Source of the DNA: Scytalidium lignicola
Taxonomy: Eukaryota > Ascomycota > Leotiomycetes
Reading direction: 5' to 3'
Assembly (NCBI GenBank): GCA_002812745.2
Contig: NCSJ02000032.1
Location: 152,030-216,029 of the forward strand
DNA: 64,000 bases
The translations under genes and the position numbers were made by a program. The notes beneath the pieces are model-generated. The model was not told the DNA's origin and did not search any database. It saw only the letters and a program-made list of their open reading frames with translations. Positions 12,745-23,939 of this stretch are shown one piece after another. Every line of letters starts with the position of its first letter. Positions within the stretch are counted from its first letter, which is position 1.

Positions 12745-14667
12745 ATGACTCGGATAGACAAAGTCTTGCTGTTAACAACAGTTACTTCCGTGCTGGCTGC
12801 GGAGTCTTCTAGACCTAGAGGCGTTGGCCCAGAATGTAAGTTATCTCAAAGAACAACAAAATCCAATTTTACTATCTGCTCTATCTTGGCCCTCCTACTG
12901 CCCAACAAAATCCAATTGACATAGAGCATTCTTCTATTCCGATTCAAATTATAACGGAAAAAAAATAAAATAGATAAATTTACTGACGGATTGCGATTTA
13001 GTTGCCAAGTTCTACAAAAGCAAGGATACATTTACTTGTATCTCTGACCCCGAAATAACAATCCCCCTTTCCCGCGTTAATGACGACTACTGTGACTGTC
13101 CCGATGGTTCAGACGAGCCTGGTACATCAGCATGTACATACCTCTCACGTCTCTCCCCGCAATCACCATACCAGGTCGTCGGTCTAGATAATGCATCTGG
13201 ACCTCAGTCCCTCGCTCTGCCTGGATTTTACTGCAAGAACAAAGGCCACCGACCAGAATATCTCCCATTCACATACGTAAATGATGGTGTATGTGATTAC
13301 GAGGTCTGCTGCGATGGCAGTGATGAGTGGCAGGGTGTGGGAGGCGTGAAGTGCGAAGACCGATGCAAGGAAATTGGCAAGGCGTGGAGGAAGCTTGATG
13401 AGGAGCGGCAGAAGAGCTTGAGGGCTGCGTTGAAGAAGAAAGATGAGCTTGTTGCTGAGGCGAAGGGTCTGCGGACTGGTGTGGTTGAGGAACTTAAGAA
13501 ATTAAAGGATGAGATTGTGGCTCAGGAGCAGAAGGCTAGGGAGTTGAAGGTGAAGTACGAGGAAGTGGAGAGGAGGGAACGCGGGAAGGTTGTTAGTAGC
13601 GCTGGTGGTAAAGGAAGCAGAACTACTGTGTTGGCTGGACTTGCGAAGCAGAGGGTTGAAGAGTTGAGGGGTGCGCTGGTGGATACCATTGCCACGAGGG
13701 ACGCACTGAAGGAGAAGGTTGCTAATTTGGAGGGTATCCTGGCAACGTTTAAGGAGGAGTATAATCCTAACTTTAATGATGAGGGTGTGAAGAGGGCCGT
13801 CAAGGCTTGGGAAGATTACGCCGCTAATAAGGATGCTGCTGATCAGACAGACAATTCTGCTGTCGAGAGGGATTATAATGAGATTGCCAAGCTTGATACC
13901 GAGGAGGAAGGTATCAACTGGGCTGAATGGGAGACCGAGGAAGAAAGCGACGTTGAAGCTAGTAAGTATGCTCCTAGATTTACTTCTAGAATTGTGACTA
14001 ATTGGCCTTTCTAGTCTACGCATTCGAGGAGTATCTTCCCAAGCCACTTCGTAACTGGATCCATGATAAGTTGTATGAGTTCCGCCTTGTACTTGTCCAA
14101 AATGGCATCCTTGCCGACAACGCTAAATCAACGTCGGAGTCCAAAGCTGTCAATGATGCTCGCAGTGCCTGGGAGTCGGTCGACAACGAGGTAAAAACGA
14201 AGGAAAATACCATTCAAGATCTCCAGGCCGACCTCGAGAAGGATTATGGCGTGGATGATATCTTCCGTGCTCTGAAAGGAAAATGCGTATCAAAAGACCA
14301 GGGCGAATATACATATGAACTATGCTGGTTGGATCGAACCACCCAGAAGAGTAAGAAGGGTGCTGGCAATACCGGCATGGGGTCTTTCACTCGGTTTGAT
14401 AAGATGTATATTGATGAAGATGTTACCGCTGGTGGTAAGGGATTGGGCCAGGGGGAGCGCTTGGTACTTATGTATGAAAATGGTCAGCACTGTTGGAATG
14501 GACCGAATCGACAGACGACTGTTGTACTAGGTTGTGCAGAAGAAGATGAAATTTGGAAGGTTGTGGAGCAGGAGAAGTGCTTATACAGGATGGATGTTGG
14601 TACACCAGTTGTTTGTGAGAGGAAACAGCCAGCCCTAGCGCAAGGAGAGACGAAGGATGAGTTGTAG
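12745..14667 (+). CDS. Glucosidase II beta subunit (PRKCSH/Gtb1-type), ER lumenal
   Basis: Exons 12745-12835, 13002-13961 and 14015-14667 give 567 residues, normal for the family; introns are 166 and 53 bp and frames join exactly. The protein is the non-catalytic partner of glucosidase II, which trims the two inner glucoses from N-glycans in the ER. Residues 1-19 form a signal peptide. Two LDL-receptor-A-like Cys/Asp repeats follow (NDDYCDCPDGSDE and NDGVCDYEVCCDGSDEW). A long Lys/Glu coiled coil spans about 115-240 and an acidic segment about 280-315. The C-terminal MRH (mannose-6-phosphate-receptor-like) lectin domain has Cys-rich signatures including YENGQHCWNGPNRQTT. The protein ends in KDEL, an ER-retrieval signal, which supports both the function and the chosen 3' end. 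Confidence 0.96.
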
Positions 14668-14896
14668 AGGGCGGTTTGAAGTTGAGATCATGATTACACG
14701 TTAAATATGTAAAATATGGAGTTCTTAAAAAGGAGAAAGCATCCGCACGACGATTTCACGAACCAAAGTGAATATTGGAATGCAGCATAGATGTTCAATC
14801 ATATCATTACAAAATGCTTGGATGTAGTCGTAACTACAGATGCAACTTAAATATACATCGTCTCATCATGATTCGTGTTTCTAAGCCCAGAAAATC

Positions 14897-17197
14897 TTAT
14901 CCTGCAGGCATCAAAAGCCTAACAATGGTTCTCACAGCAACAAGAGGTCCTCGTTCCCTCACCAGTCTGTCGAAAGTTTCTGGTACTTTTGTCAGACTGT
15001 GTCTCTCGTCTATCTCCTGCCCTGTCAGGAGAGTCAGCTGTGTGTTCTACATTTGTTTTTGTGCATCGACTGGGACAATACAAAGGGCTGTGAAGATATG
15101 GGAATGAGACTTACAACTCCTTGGTAACCGCGTGGCGGCCGAGACAGAGCTCTCGACCTCGCCAGTCCAATCAAACCCGATCTTCCATTCTAACCTCAAT
15201 TCAACCTCCTCACTCTCTATATCCATGGCAGTACGACCTAGGTGAGGAAGTAATTGTCTTCTCGTCCATTTAAGCTTTTTATTAGGGTTGTTTCCGTCAT
15301 TATTAGTCTCATCCTCCTCAGTTCCAGCAGCATCGTCGCCTTCAACCATCACAGCTACAGACCGTTTCCGTTTCCTCCGATTATTCTGTTGATATCGTTC
15401 ATAGCTCAGCCTTCTAGCTTCAGGAGTCCCGAACTCGCTTTCAACAGCACACCAAAATCTTGCTCTCAAAAGAGCCGTTTCGAACCATCGTGTCATAGCC
15501 CAGCAGATCACTCCTATATCTCTTCCTAGGACTCCTTCATCACCAGCTTTCTGCCGTATGAACGGGCCTAGTTCATGCTCGGCGGTTGAATCTAACTTTT
15601 CGATATCAATAGAGGCGATGGAAAGCGATTTTGGGTTGACAATCATGGAAAGACGAGCTGAGAATAACCCAGAAGGAGACCTGGCCGTTATGAGGTGCTT
15701 TTGAAGGATAATAGCTTCATTGTTTGATGATGGATCGCCAGAGTCTGATGCCGGTGTGGGAGGGAGTAGAACAATATTCGAGGAGAATCTGAGTGGACTA
15801 AATAGCGTTAGGTGAGGTAAAGGGTCATCTACAGGTACTGGTCTATGAGATCCAGGTGCTGTGCTTGAGACGAGTGTAGCATCAACAGGTGGCTTCTTTG
15901 GGCGCATGGAGAAAGGTAAAAATGAGCGTATTGACTTGAATGCACTTGTTGATTTGGGTTCGGGCTCTGGAGGTAACTCGGGCTTTGTGGTTCTAAGTAG
16001 CAGAGCAAGCAGCTCTTCTGGGTTCGGAGGAGCAGTCAGTTCGACCTTCCCTGATTCATGTTGTCGACGGAGTCGTTCAGTCTCCTTAGTTGCCAAAGCT
16101 ACGTCTTTCCGTAACTGCTCAAGTTCCCTCCGTAAGTCATTCCTAATCTTCCTCTTCGCCGCATGAGGATCTTCTGGGATCACGAATCTGGCAGATCTTC
16201 GCGGCTCAGAATGCTTCGGTGGACCTCCATTTTCCTTCTGATGTACAGTGGTATGAGAGCGTTCCTTTAGTGCAGGTGCCGGAATTGGAACCGGAGCCGG
16301 CTTTAAGGGAGATGCCTTAAATGGTTCCACTCGTTCTTTAGTTTTCCTTGCCCTCTTGCTCGGTGTATGATGAATACCTGTTGGAGTAGTTGTAACCACG
16401 GGATCGGGTATGCCACGTTGGGTGGGTGTTGGCGGTAGTTCTGGCTCGGTCGGTGGTTGTGGCCTGTTCATTGTTGTAGATGTATCGGGTTGAGAGATTG
16501 ACGGCTGATCATCCGCTGTCGGTGCAGTTGAGGGAGGTGCGGCTGCTGGAGACACAAAAAGTTGTCCTTCTGTTCTCACATCGGTGGGCTCCACCGCCCG
16601 AGCTTGTGAAGTCACAGGAGATCTCCTTAATCCGGTCCTCTTAAATGGATTAATATTCTCCTTGAAAGGTGATTCATTGTCATTTACTCCATCCGCTGCA
16701 TCCCCAGCTCCATCCATCGTATTCAACTTTGGTGTCCTTTTCACTGGAGATCGTGACGGCCTCCTCGGTTTAGAAGACAGACCACCACCTACTGATGCTA
16801 CTGATCGTGAGCGTGATCGTCTGCGCGCTGGGGCTTGAGATCCTTCAGCCAAACCCGTATCGACATTATTACTGGCTTCCGTGGTCGATCCCGAAGAAGT
16901 TGTCAGTTGTCGTTCCCTACCGTCATCTCCAAATAAACCAGGAGGAGGCACTTGCGCAGAGCTTCCTACATCTCCTGACCTCTCCACGCTTTTCCCAGGT
17001 GAAACAGGCTTGTTCAACAATTGGGGATTGTGTCGTGCCAGACTTGCTCTCGTCGGTGAAGCGAATGATGGCCTCGCTGAGAACGTTCGTGCGCCATCTT
17101 GACGAAGGACAGGAATATGTGTTGGAGTGGTAGGCGCGTCTCCCGGAACTGATGTCGTGGGCGATGTTTTGCGCCGTTTACTGGGAGATTCTGCCAT
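14897..17197 (-). CDS. Disordered/coiled-coil protein with RWD-like C-terminus (possible kinetochore subunit)
   Basis: Exons 15115-17197 and 14897-15021 (735 aa). The intron (93 bp) has a GTAAGT donor and CTGACAG acceptor; reading through it would end the protein with an unlikely 20-residue tail, while splicing gives the regular helix-like end EIDERHSLTKVPETFDRLV. Residues 1-340 are disordered, Ser/Pro/Arg-rich, with basic KRRKTSP and RRRSRSRS stretches suggesting a nuclear protein. Residues about 345-380 form a strong coiled coil. Residues about 465-735 look globular: beta-strand-rich segments, each followed by a helix (SARLSMIVNPKSLSIASIDI then a helix; ELRLEWKIGFDWTGEV then a helix). Coiled coil followed by tandem RWD-like modules is the architecture of CENP-O/CENP-P (Mcm21/Ctf19) inner-kinetochore proteins. 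This is an architectural inference, not a motif-level identification. Confidence 0.75.
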
Positions 17198-18522
17198 TGA
17201 TTAATAGTGTTTCTTTGGCAACTCCATGGTCTTCAGATTCGTATCAAGAGTATCCTTTAGGCGTTAGAGGGTTGTTATAGTAACGACGGTTGTTCGAAGA
17301 CGCGGGGAGGATTGATACTTGTAGAGAGAGATTCGCGTATTGATCGGAGGACGCGACTTGGGGTGGGCATCTTTTTTACCGACAGTCCCTTGCCTACTAC
17401 GCCCACTACCAATGTAGATATGGTGGATCCAAATCACAACTAATAATTACTTTTATATTTCTTGTTCCTTACAGCAATATTAGTCGTACGTTATATATTA
17501 TTTAAAATCACTATCCTTTTAAGTTTATATAACCTTTCTTTCGTCCCGGGCTGGCTGCCGTCTGCCGTCCCTCTTGTTCTCTTGTCGTGCCTCTAACTCG
17601 CAGTAAATATAATTAATACAATACCGCAACCTCGCCACGATCCCTCCCGGCTGCGCGAGGACCGAGAGACTCTCTCTTTCTCTCTTACATTAAGTTACTT
17701 GTATTCTACTTTTTTTTTTTCTTCTTTCGGCTTTTAAAAAGTAACAATTTTAACTTATTATGTTTTATTTTCTAAAATTTCGTGGGTAACTTAAAATGTC
17801 ATCTTTTATACAGCACAGTACGAAACGAGGGGTAAATCGGGTGGTTTGCAGGTCTGCTTAACTTACTCTGTACGGAGTATTTGAGTAGTCAATGGAATCG
17901 CCAGAATGAACAGACGGCCCAACGAGAGGCGTTCCACTTTTGTCCATATCACGTAAGCGGCTCCATATTCTTTATTTTGCATTGTTTAATTATTGTATAT
18001 AGCTACTGTAGTTTCTCGAACATAATATCTACCAAGCCGTTACAATCAAAGCTTGCGACTCGCAGGGATCCTATGCACGTAATAGCCTTGTCCATATTGG
18101 GCAATAACTTAATCGTTTAATTTATCTAAATGGTAGCATCATAGCATCACAGCATCACAGCATCACAATCATCACCATCATCACACCCTTGCATGAGGTA
18201 CGGGTCCTGACAGATACAAACACTCTTATATAAACTAGTATATGCTCCCCCTTGGTATTTCATATCCTTGGGAGACATTTTCTCCTCCTGGTTTCTTCCA
18301 TACTCTGCTTATCCAGACTCCTTCAAAATTTACTCGATAATTAAATGGGAGAAGGCGGTCTCGAGGTCGTCATTAGAGATGGTGCAACAAAACTAGTGTT
18401 CTGCATTCTACGAGTTACAATTCTCCCCGTTGCATTCATTGATGGGAAATTGGAGTATCTTGGCTCTTGATTCTTGACCCTTGGCAGGCTTAATGACCCC
18501 CCTTTCTTTTCTTCTCAGCTCT
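17198..18522. other. Intergenic 1.3 kb
   Basis: Contains the promoter of the RWD-like gene (-) on the left and the 3' flank of the short-chain dehydrogenase (-) on the right. The middle (17420-18120) is AT-rich with a T10 run near 17711 and no gene. A short tandem repeat lies at 18127-18185. Confidence 0.5.
18127..18185. repeat. Imperfect 8-bp tandem repeat (AGCATCAC) plus ATC/ACC run
   Basis: Three to four tandem copies of CATCACAG, continuing into CATCACCATCATCACACC. Non-coding simple-sequence repeat. Confidence 0.85.
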
Positions 18523-19644
18523 TCACAGCTTGCTACTCCCCTGACGAGAGAGATGCGCCCCACCATCTAGGCTTATATCCACTCCGTTTCTGAGGTTTAA
18601 TTAATTAGCAACTATTCAAATAACCGGACCTGCGGATTCGGGCATGGGATGCATGTCTCACATGTAGCTCCCTGCTGGTGAGCACAGATATATCACCACC
18701 CCAGCGATATCCTCTGGCTCTCCCAATCGCTTGCGTGGATTAGCTGCTCCCAGTGCATCCTCTCCTCCGAGTATGTCAATAAGTCCTGAGGCCAGTTTAC
18801 TAGGGAAGAAGCCAGGTGCAACGACGTTGGTGGTGATATTTCGCGGTCCTAGTTCTATCGCAAGGTTTCTGCCGAGATGCTATTGTCCCATATGAGTTTT
18901 GCTACCCACAAAATAAATCATGCGAAACCTACATGTGCAGCGGCTTTGGAGACCGCGTACATGATGGTACCATTCTGTCCTGTATGAGGTACACTGATTC
19001 CTGCTACAGAGCTCATAATGATAATCCTGGAGGGATCCTTCGCTGTACCAGACGCCTCGAGGAGAGGTGCAAACCTGGAATACTTCAGATCGTCTTTCCA
19101 TTGGGTGATTGAGGTTGATTTGATGTTATTTTTTTTTTGGTACCAACTTACTTCTGTGCCAAAAGGAATACACCTCGCACATTCAGATCCAAGATCTTAG
19201 CACTTGCATGATCGGGAGCATCTTCGAATTTTGAACCCCATGTTGCGCCAGCATTTGCAACGAGAATATCAAGCTTGCCCTCAATATTGCGAACTTGCTC
19301 AACCAGGCGCACTATCTCGTCTTCTCTGGCTGCACTCGCAGCAATACCAATTGTGCTTCCTGCAATGCCGTGCAGCTTGTTGAGCTTCGCGACCGCTTGA
19401 TCCAGACCCTGGGGGCCACCAGCCTTGCGTGCTGTAATTATGACCTTCTTTGCACCAGCTCTGAGGAGTGCTGTGGCAGTATGAAGACCAAGACCTCGAG
19501 AACCTAGAGCGTTTTAGTTTCCTGCTGGTTTAATTATCGTCCTTTTGCAATTTCCATCTGCAGGGTCGATTACTCACCTCCAGTGACCAGGGCTACCTTT
19601 CCATCCAAACGAAACATTCCATCAAAATCCCGTAATTCTGACAT
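18523..19644 (-). CDS. Short-chain dehydrogenase/reductase (FabG/RhlG-like)
   Basis: Five exons: 19578-19644, 19152-19503, 18933-19074, 18662-18879 and 18523-18589, encoding 281 residues. All four introns (74, 77, 53, 72 bp) have canonical ends and preserve frame. Classical SDR landmarks are in order: TGGSRGLG cofactor motif (residues 21-28, spanning intron 1), NAGA, a catalytic Ser in MSSVAG, Tyr179-x3-Lys183 (YAVSK), the PGFF segment after the active site and a C-terminal INGVDISLDGG. The enzyme should reduce or oxidise a carbonyl/alcohol with NAD(P)(H); the closest pattern is 3-oxoacyl-ACP reductase/RhlG-type, but substrate cannot be read from sequence. It stands alone without pathway neighbours. 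Confidence 0.92.
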
Positions 19645-21046
19645 AGTTGTGTCAAGCAAAAATAAAAAGGTATTAATTACCAAAGGGCTGTACAGTTTTA
19701 ACAATTAATGAGCGAGCTTTGGTTAAAAGCAGTGGGCCTCCATTGCTGACTCGAGAGTAAGTTGATTCTTTAAGATGGCAATCCAGCTTGAACTGGGGGT
19801 TGTCGATCGAGCCGCGGCTGCAGGGGCCTTCCCCGCAGCTAAGAAGACATCATGGAAGACACCCCTCATATCAAATAAGCACAACGTAGTAGTAGCCTTT
19901 ACACTAGAGCAAGCTCTTGTGTTATAGTATATACATCAAGTTTTGATAATAAGACGCATTTATTGAAATAGTCTAATATAGCTGACTGTCGCTAAGAACG
20001 CCATGTCCCATCCTGAATAGATGCTAGTACTGTCCTATAAAGCTCAGGGTCTACTCCCTCCTCACCTATGATTCCCGTCAATAATCCTTCCAATTGTCGA
20101 ACTAGCGACACCAGGGTTACTTTTCAATTTCATTTATCTTGATAAACTAATAACTTGTGATCCAGAATTCAAGGGTCTGATACTGTGAAGTGTGATACAC
20201 TTTTACTGGTTGCATTTCATTTGATTCTAGAAGCTGAATGGGTTCAGTGGTCCTAACCTCCTTTGTGCCGGAGCTCAAATATGCCTAGTGGCAAAGGGAC
20301 AAAGCAGAAAACCAGTGTTCAAAGTATCAAAATCCCCTGTTTGTTTTCTGATTTTTGTGTTTGTATGATGGCCAATAACTATTATTGTCACATTAGCAAA
20401 GTTTTGCACTTCACAAGTCTCTACGGTGAGGAAGTAGAGAAGATTGCAGCCCACCTTGATTACACGGTAGTCCACCCCAGTATCACATTACGGACAACTT
20501 TGTTACGTTCCATGGCATTCTAAAGTGCGATTGCAACGGCAGAAGGAGACTGATACCTTCTCTTTCTTCTGCCTATGTATCTTTCCTGAGACGGGACATC
20601 AGGTATCTCCACACACAGGTTTTTTGTCACATCCATTGCATCTCAGCTATCGCAAACTTCTGCCTCTTTTCAACTCCCTACTCTGACTAACAATGTGATC
20701 CGCTGAAAGAGAAATCCAGGCCTGCCTCTTTCTACTTTACAACCTAAGCAAGAAACGGCATTCATGAAGAATCTATCCAGTTCTAACAGCTAGTCAGCTT
20801 TGACTGATCCTTTTTGAGGAAGGATATATATAGGCTATCCAGAAACTTGTTGGACAACTCTACTCTACTCTATTGAGATATAGATATTCTGTTGTTCACT
20901 CTGTCTAATTAAAGGAAGCTAGGGTATCTTCTGATGCATCAATGCCCCCAAAACAGAAAAGTATACACACATGCCCCTTTTGATTTTACTTCTCACTTGC
21001 TTAGTTGGGGCCAGAAAAGAAGGTTTCACAACCTCCAAAGCGAGAT
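19645..21046. other. Intergenic 1.4 kb
   Basis: Divergent promoter region between the SDR gene (-) and the F-box-like gene (+). Open frames here (for example 20263-20523) are short, unsupported and lack family resemblance. A TATATATA box-like run lies at 20825-20831. Nothing else identified. Confidence 0.5.
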
Positions 21047-21724
21047 ATGCTGTCCACGCTTCCAGCTGAAATACTTCGCATGATCCTGTGTTACTGCTTG
21101 GTGTCAGATAAAAATCTCAGAGTTTGGTTTAGCGACCAAGGATGGCAGACTTCATGTGGATTGCCAGGTGGTACCGCCTCCATACTAAGGGTGTGCAAGA
21201 TAATACACCCACACGCAGAAGAGATCCTCTACCGGTTCAATAGGTTTACATTAGAACAATGTTCAAGCAAGTGGTGGTGTCGTTTTGTGATAAGCATCAG
21301 CAATAATGCCTACAACAACCTAACTCACATAGAGATTCCTAAACCGATTGGTCCAGTGGCAGGTATGAAGGCACTTTTAGGCCTCCTACTCGGCTGTCAA
21401 CGTCTGCAGCACTTATGCATTACTGGAAGAGCTGATCTCGCATCAATGCCAAGTTGCATAATGGAATATCTCGAGGCCTTTCGCATATCTAGTATACACC
21501 TTAAGCGGGTAGGCCTACCATTACCTGTTAAATTGCGAAACCAAGGAGGTGGGGAGAACTTTGTGATGCAAGGTCCGAGGACACGCAAATGGGAGAAGAT
21601 GGCGACAGAAGGCAGAGATAGAAAGGTGAGTAGTCTTTTTCTCTCTCTAGGAAAGTAAGCAATTAAATCAAGGTCTTGCTAGATCCAGCGGCTTAAGAGA
21701 GGTGGGCTATTGTACATCATCTAG
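21047..21724 (+). CDS. Small F-box-like/leucine-rich hypothetical protein
   Basis: I start at the first ATG in the open frame (21047); the frame extends upstream to 21005 without an ATG. Proposed exons 21047-21625 and 21683-21724 (206 aa) with a GTGAGT...TTGCTAG intron of 57 bp; without splicing the frame ends at 21658. The N-terminus MLSTLPAEILRMILCYCL is F-box-like, and ILRVCKIIHPHAEEILYRFN is the pattern that follows the F-box in many fungal F-box proteins. A conserved-looking LLGLLLGCQRLQHLCITG segment follows. F-box proteins recruit substrates to SCF ubiquitin ligases, but no partner or substrate can be inferred. The C-terminal exon is tentative. Confidence 0.6.
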
Positions 21725-22148
21725 GAACGTAAGTCCCTATCGGATGAAGCCACATAGCAAAGGAATTCAATCTTTGGAGTATGTACACTATGGTTTGGTC
21801 ACGAAGCTACTAGGTTCCAGCTCCTGCTAAGCAGAATGAAATCTAAGCTAAATTTGATAATATCGTGTTGTTTTACTATCGCTCAATAACCTTGTTTATC
21901 ATTATAACTGCCTCGAATAGGAGTAAAAGTAAAAATAAAAGTGTACGGTTCTCAACCAATCCAGCCACTTACTCCAGGAAGAAGCGTCGATATACTTTGG
22001 TCAAAACTCCAAAGTTGTGACAAATCTTAATAGGGTGAGACCAAGAAACACATAAAAGCCGCTGCTATTATTTATAAACAAACGATCATTCCCAGCTTAT
22101 AACTCCCGGCTAAAACAAAGAATATCATATTCTCTCCCCCTTATTCAT
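21725..22148. other. Convergent 3' flanks
   Basis: About 0.4 kb between the F-box-like gene (+) and the metallophosphoesterase gene (-). No gene or structured element recognised. Confidence 0.6.
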
Positions 22149-23305
22149 CTATAAATCCACGATCTCAGCCCGGTTTCCTAATTCAGTAGTACTCTGGTAC
22201 ACCAACGCCGCATTCACCATAACTCCACCATTCCCACCACTGGGACCAACCATCAGTCTTTGCCATAGAATACCTTTAATACCGTACCAGATAACTCTAA
22301 TTGCATCTAGCCAGGCCAAGCTAGGAAGCAAGTCACGTATAATCCCTGCTTTCTTCCTCGCCATAAGCCTTTCATACGCACGCTGGCCTTCATCCCAGAA
22401 TACCGCCTGCTGACCATGACCCGAATGGACGTGACCAAATACGTGAAGCCTGGGTCTCACACGCCAGATCTCTTCGAGGAGAGAGGTACAGCCAATACCC
22501 AGATCTAGATGGTAACGAGGTGGGCCGTGAGTGATGAGCACATCGGTGTCTCGTGGAATCTGATCTTTCCAGTGATCGGTGCCTCTATGGTATTGAAATC
22601 TGTAGTTGCAGAGGTAGAGAGGGCAATTGATGAGCTTTGCAACTTACTAAAAATAAAAAAGGGGACACGAGAACCAAAGGAAAGGAAAAGATTTAAAACA
22701 AAAAAGCAAATAAAAAATAATTAATTGAAGAAAGAATATGGAATGAGATGTAGCACTTACGCAAAGTCAGAGCCTCCACATTGCGGAATGTACGGCGACC
22801 CAAAGACGTTGAGTTTCCTCCCGCCCTTGAATTTCAGCGTGATGGATTGGTTCTCGAGGTAATGGATCGACTTGAGGTCGAGCTTCTTGCCGCTGTCTTC
22901 CTCTCTGCGCGACTTGGGATCGAAGTAGCTATCATGGTTTCCTGCTATGACAATCTTCTCCTTGTGCGGCAACGAATCGATCCAATCCAGCTGCGCCTGG
23001 ATCTCCTTTACGATCCCGGCATTGGTGAGGTCCCCGGAATGGATGAGCAGGTCACCGCTAGGGACCTGGGTTGTGTTTGTGTGAGTGTCGGAGATGCAGA
23101 CGATGCGAATGGATGGTTTGTTTCGAGGAGGCAGGAATGGGGCCCCGCGGACGAAGAGAAGGATGAAGTAGATGAGTCGGATCAAAGCTTGGAGGGGAGC
23201 GTCGAGGATTTCATCGAGAGGTGTTGGCGGGTCCCAGATGTTCTTCCTCCGCGCCCACGGCCACTGCCGATTCCTTTTCCTTTTCAGCTTGGCTTGATTG
23301 TCCAT
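22149..23305 (-). CDS. Calcineurin-like metallophosphoesterase
   Basis: Exons 22761-23305 and 22149-22599 (331 aa), intron 161 bp (GTAAGT...CTACAG), splice joins GC|A to give SDFAFQYHRGTDHW. All metal-binding blocks are present: CISDTHTN (Asp73, His75), HSGDLTN, AGNHD, THGPP and FGHVHSGHG. This is the class III/MPPED-like phosphoesterase pattern with a binuclear metal centre. Residues 1-22 are strongly basic and residues 38-52 hydrophobic (ALIRLIYFILLFV), which suggests a membrane anchor ahead of the catalytic domain. The natural substrate is unknown. Divergent from the TMEM16 gene, with 634 bp between the start codons. Confidence 0.92.
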
Positions 23306-23939
23306 TGATAAGGATGTCTCGGGGAAATTGAGCTCTAGCTTTGTTTGTTCAATAATATATGTACGGCAGGGATTTTGAATTTCAGCCGTGGATTGGGAAG
23401 GTTTGTAGTTGGGGATGAAGATAGCGACACATTTTTTGTAAGTGATGCTATTACTATGGATGCTTGTATTACTACTTTGCTACGCACGTGGATTGGAGAG
23501 GAGCAGTTATTTGGGGGCGGTCAACAATCCAAGTTCATCACTTACAAGCTGGCTAGTGAGGGTACGGAGGTACGTAAGTACATGCAGCAAGCACCCTCGT
23601 ACCTTCGTACCTTCGTGCCACGGGTCAATGACCTCAGCTGCACCAGTGTGGCTCAATTCTCCTCTTGCGCACTGCCACAGCGGGACCCAGATCTCGGGCG
23701 GGGAGGGAACGCGATTTCGTCATGGGCGGTCGAGCCCTGTTTGCACCCAACACAGACGCTGGCCGGGGGGTGTGTCTTGCATCTCGCAACCGCCAAAAAG
23801 TGTAGACGGCCCACGGCTGCCACCTTTCCATTTCCCTCTCTTTCCTTTTTCCTCTCCCTCTTTAATATCCTCTTCCACCACCGTTCGAAGAATTGAGGGT
23901 CTGGAGATCGAGAGCTTCCGAAATTTTTCGTGCGGCGTC
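23306..23939. promoter_or_regulatory. Divergent promoter region with an inverted repeat
   Basis: Shared upstream region of the metallophosphoesterase (-) and TMEM16 (+) genes. It holds an imperfect inverted repeat (arms 23561-23574 and 23598-23611, 13 of 14 positions complementary, 23-nt loop). The 3' half is pyrimidine-rich (23820-23880), as in fungal 5' leaders. The open frames that cross it do not resemble proteins. Confidence 0.45.

Noticed and set aside
13502..14047. 181-codon minus-strand frame
   Set aside because: Shadow of the glucosidase II beta coiled-coil exon on the opposite strand.
15047..15114. Unspliced C-terminus of the RWD-like protein
   Set aside because: A clear GTAAGT...TGACAG intron gives a longer, more regular helix-like end.
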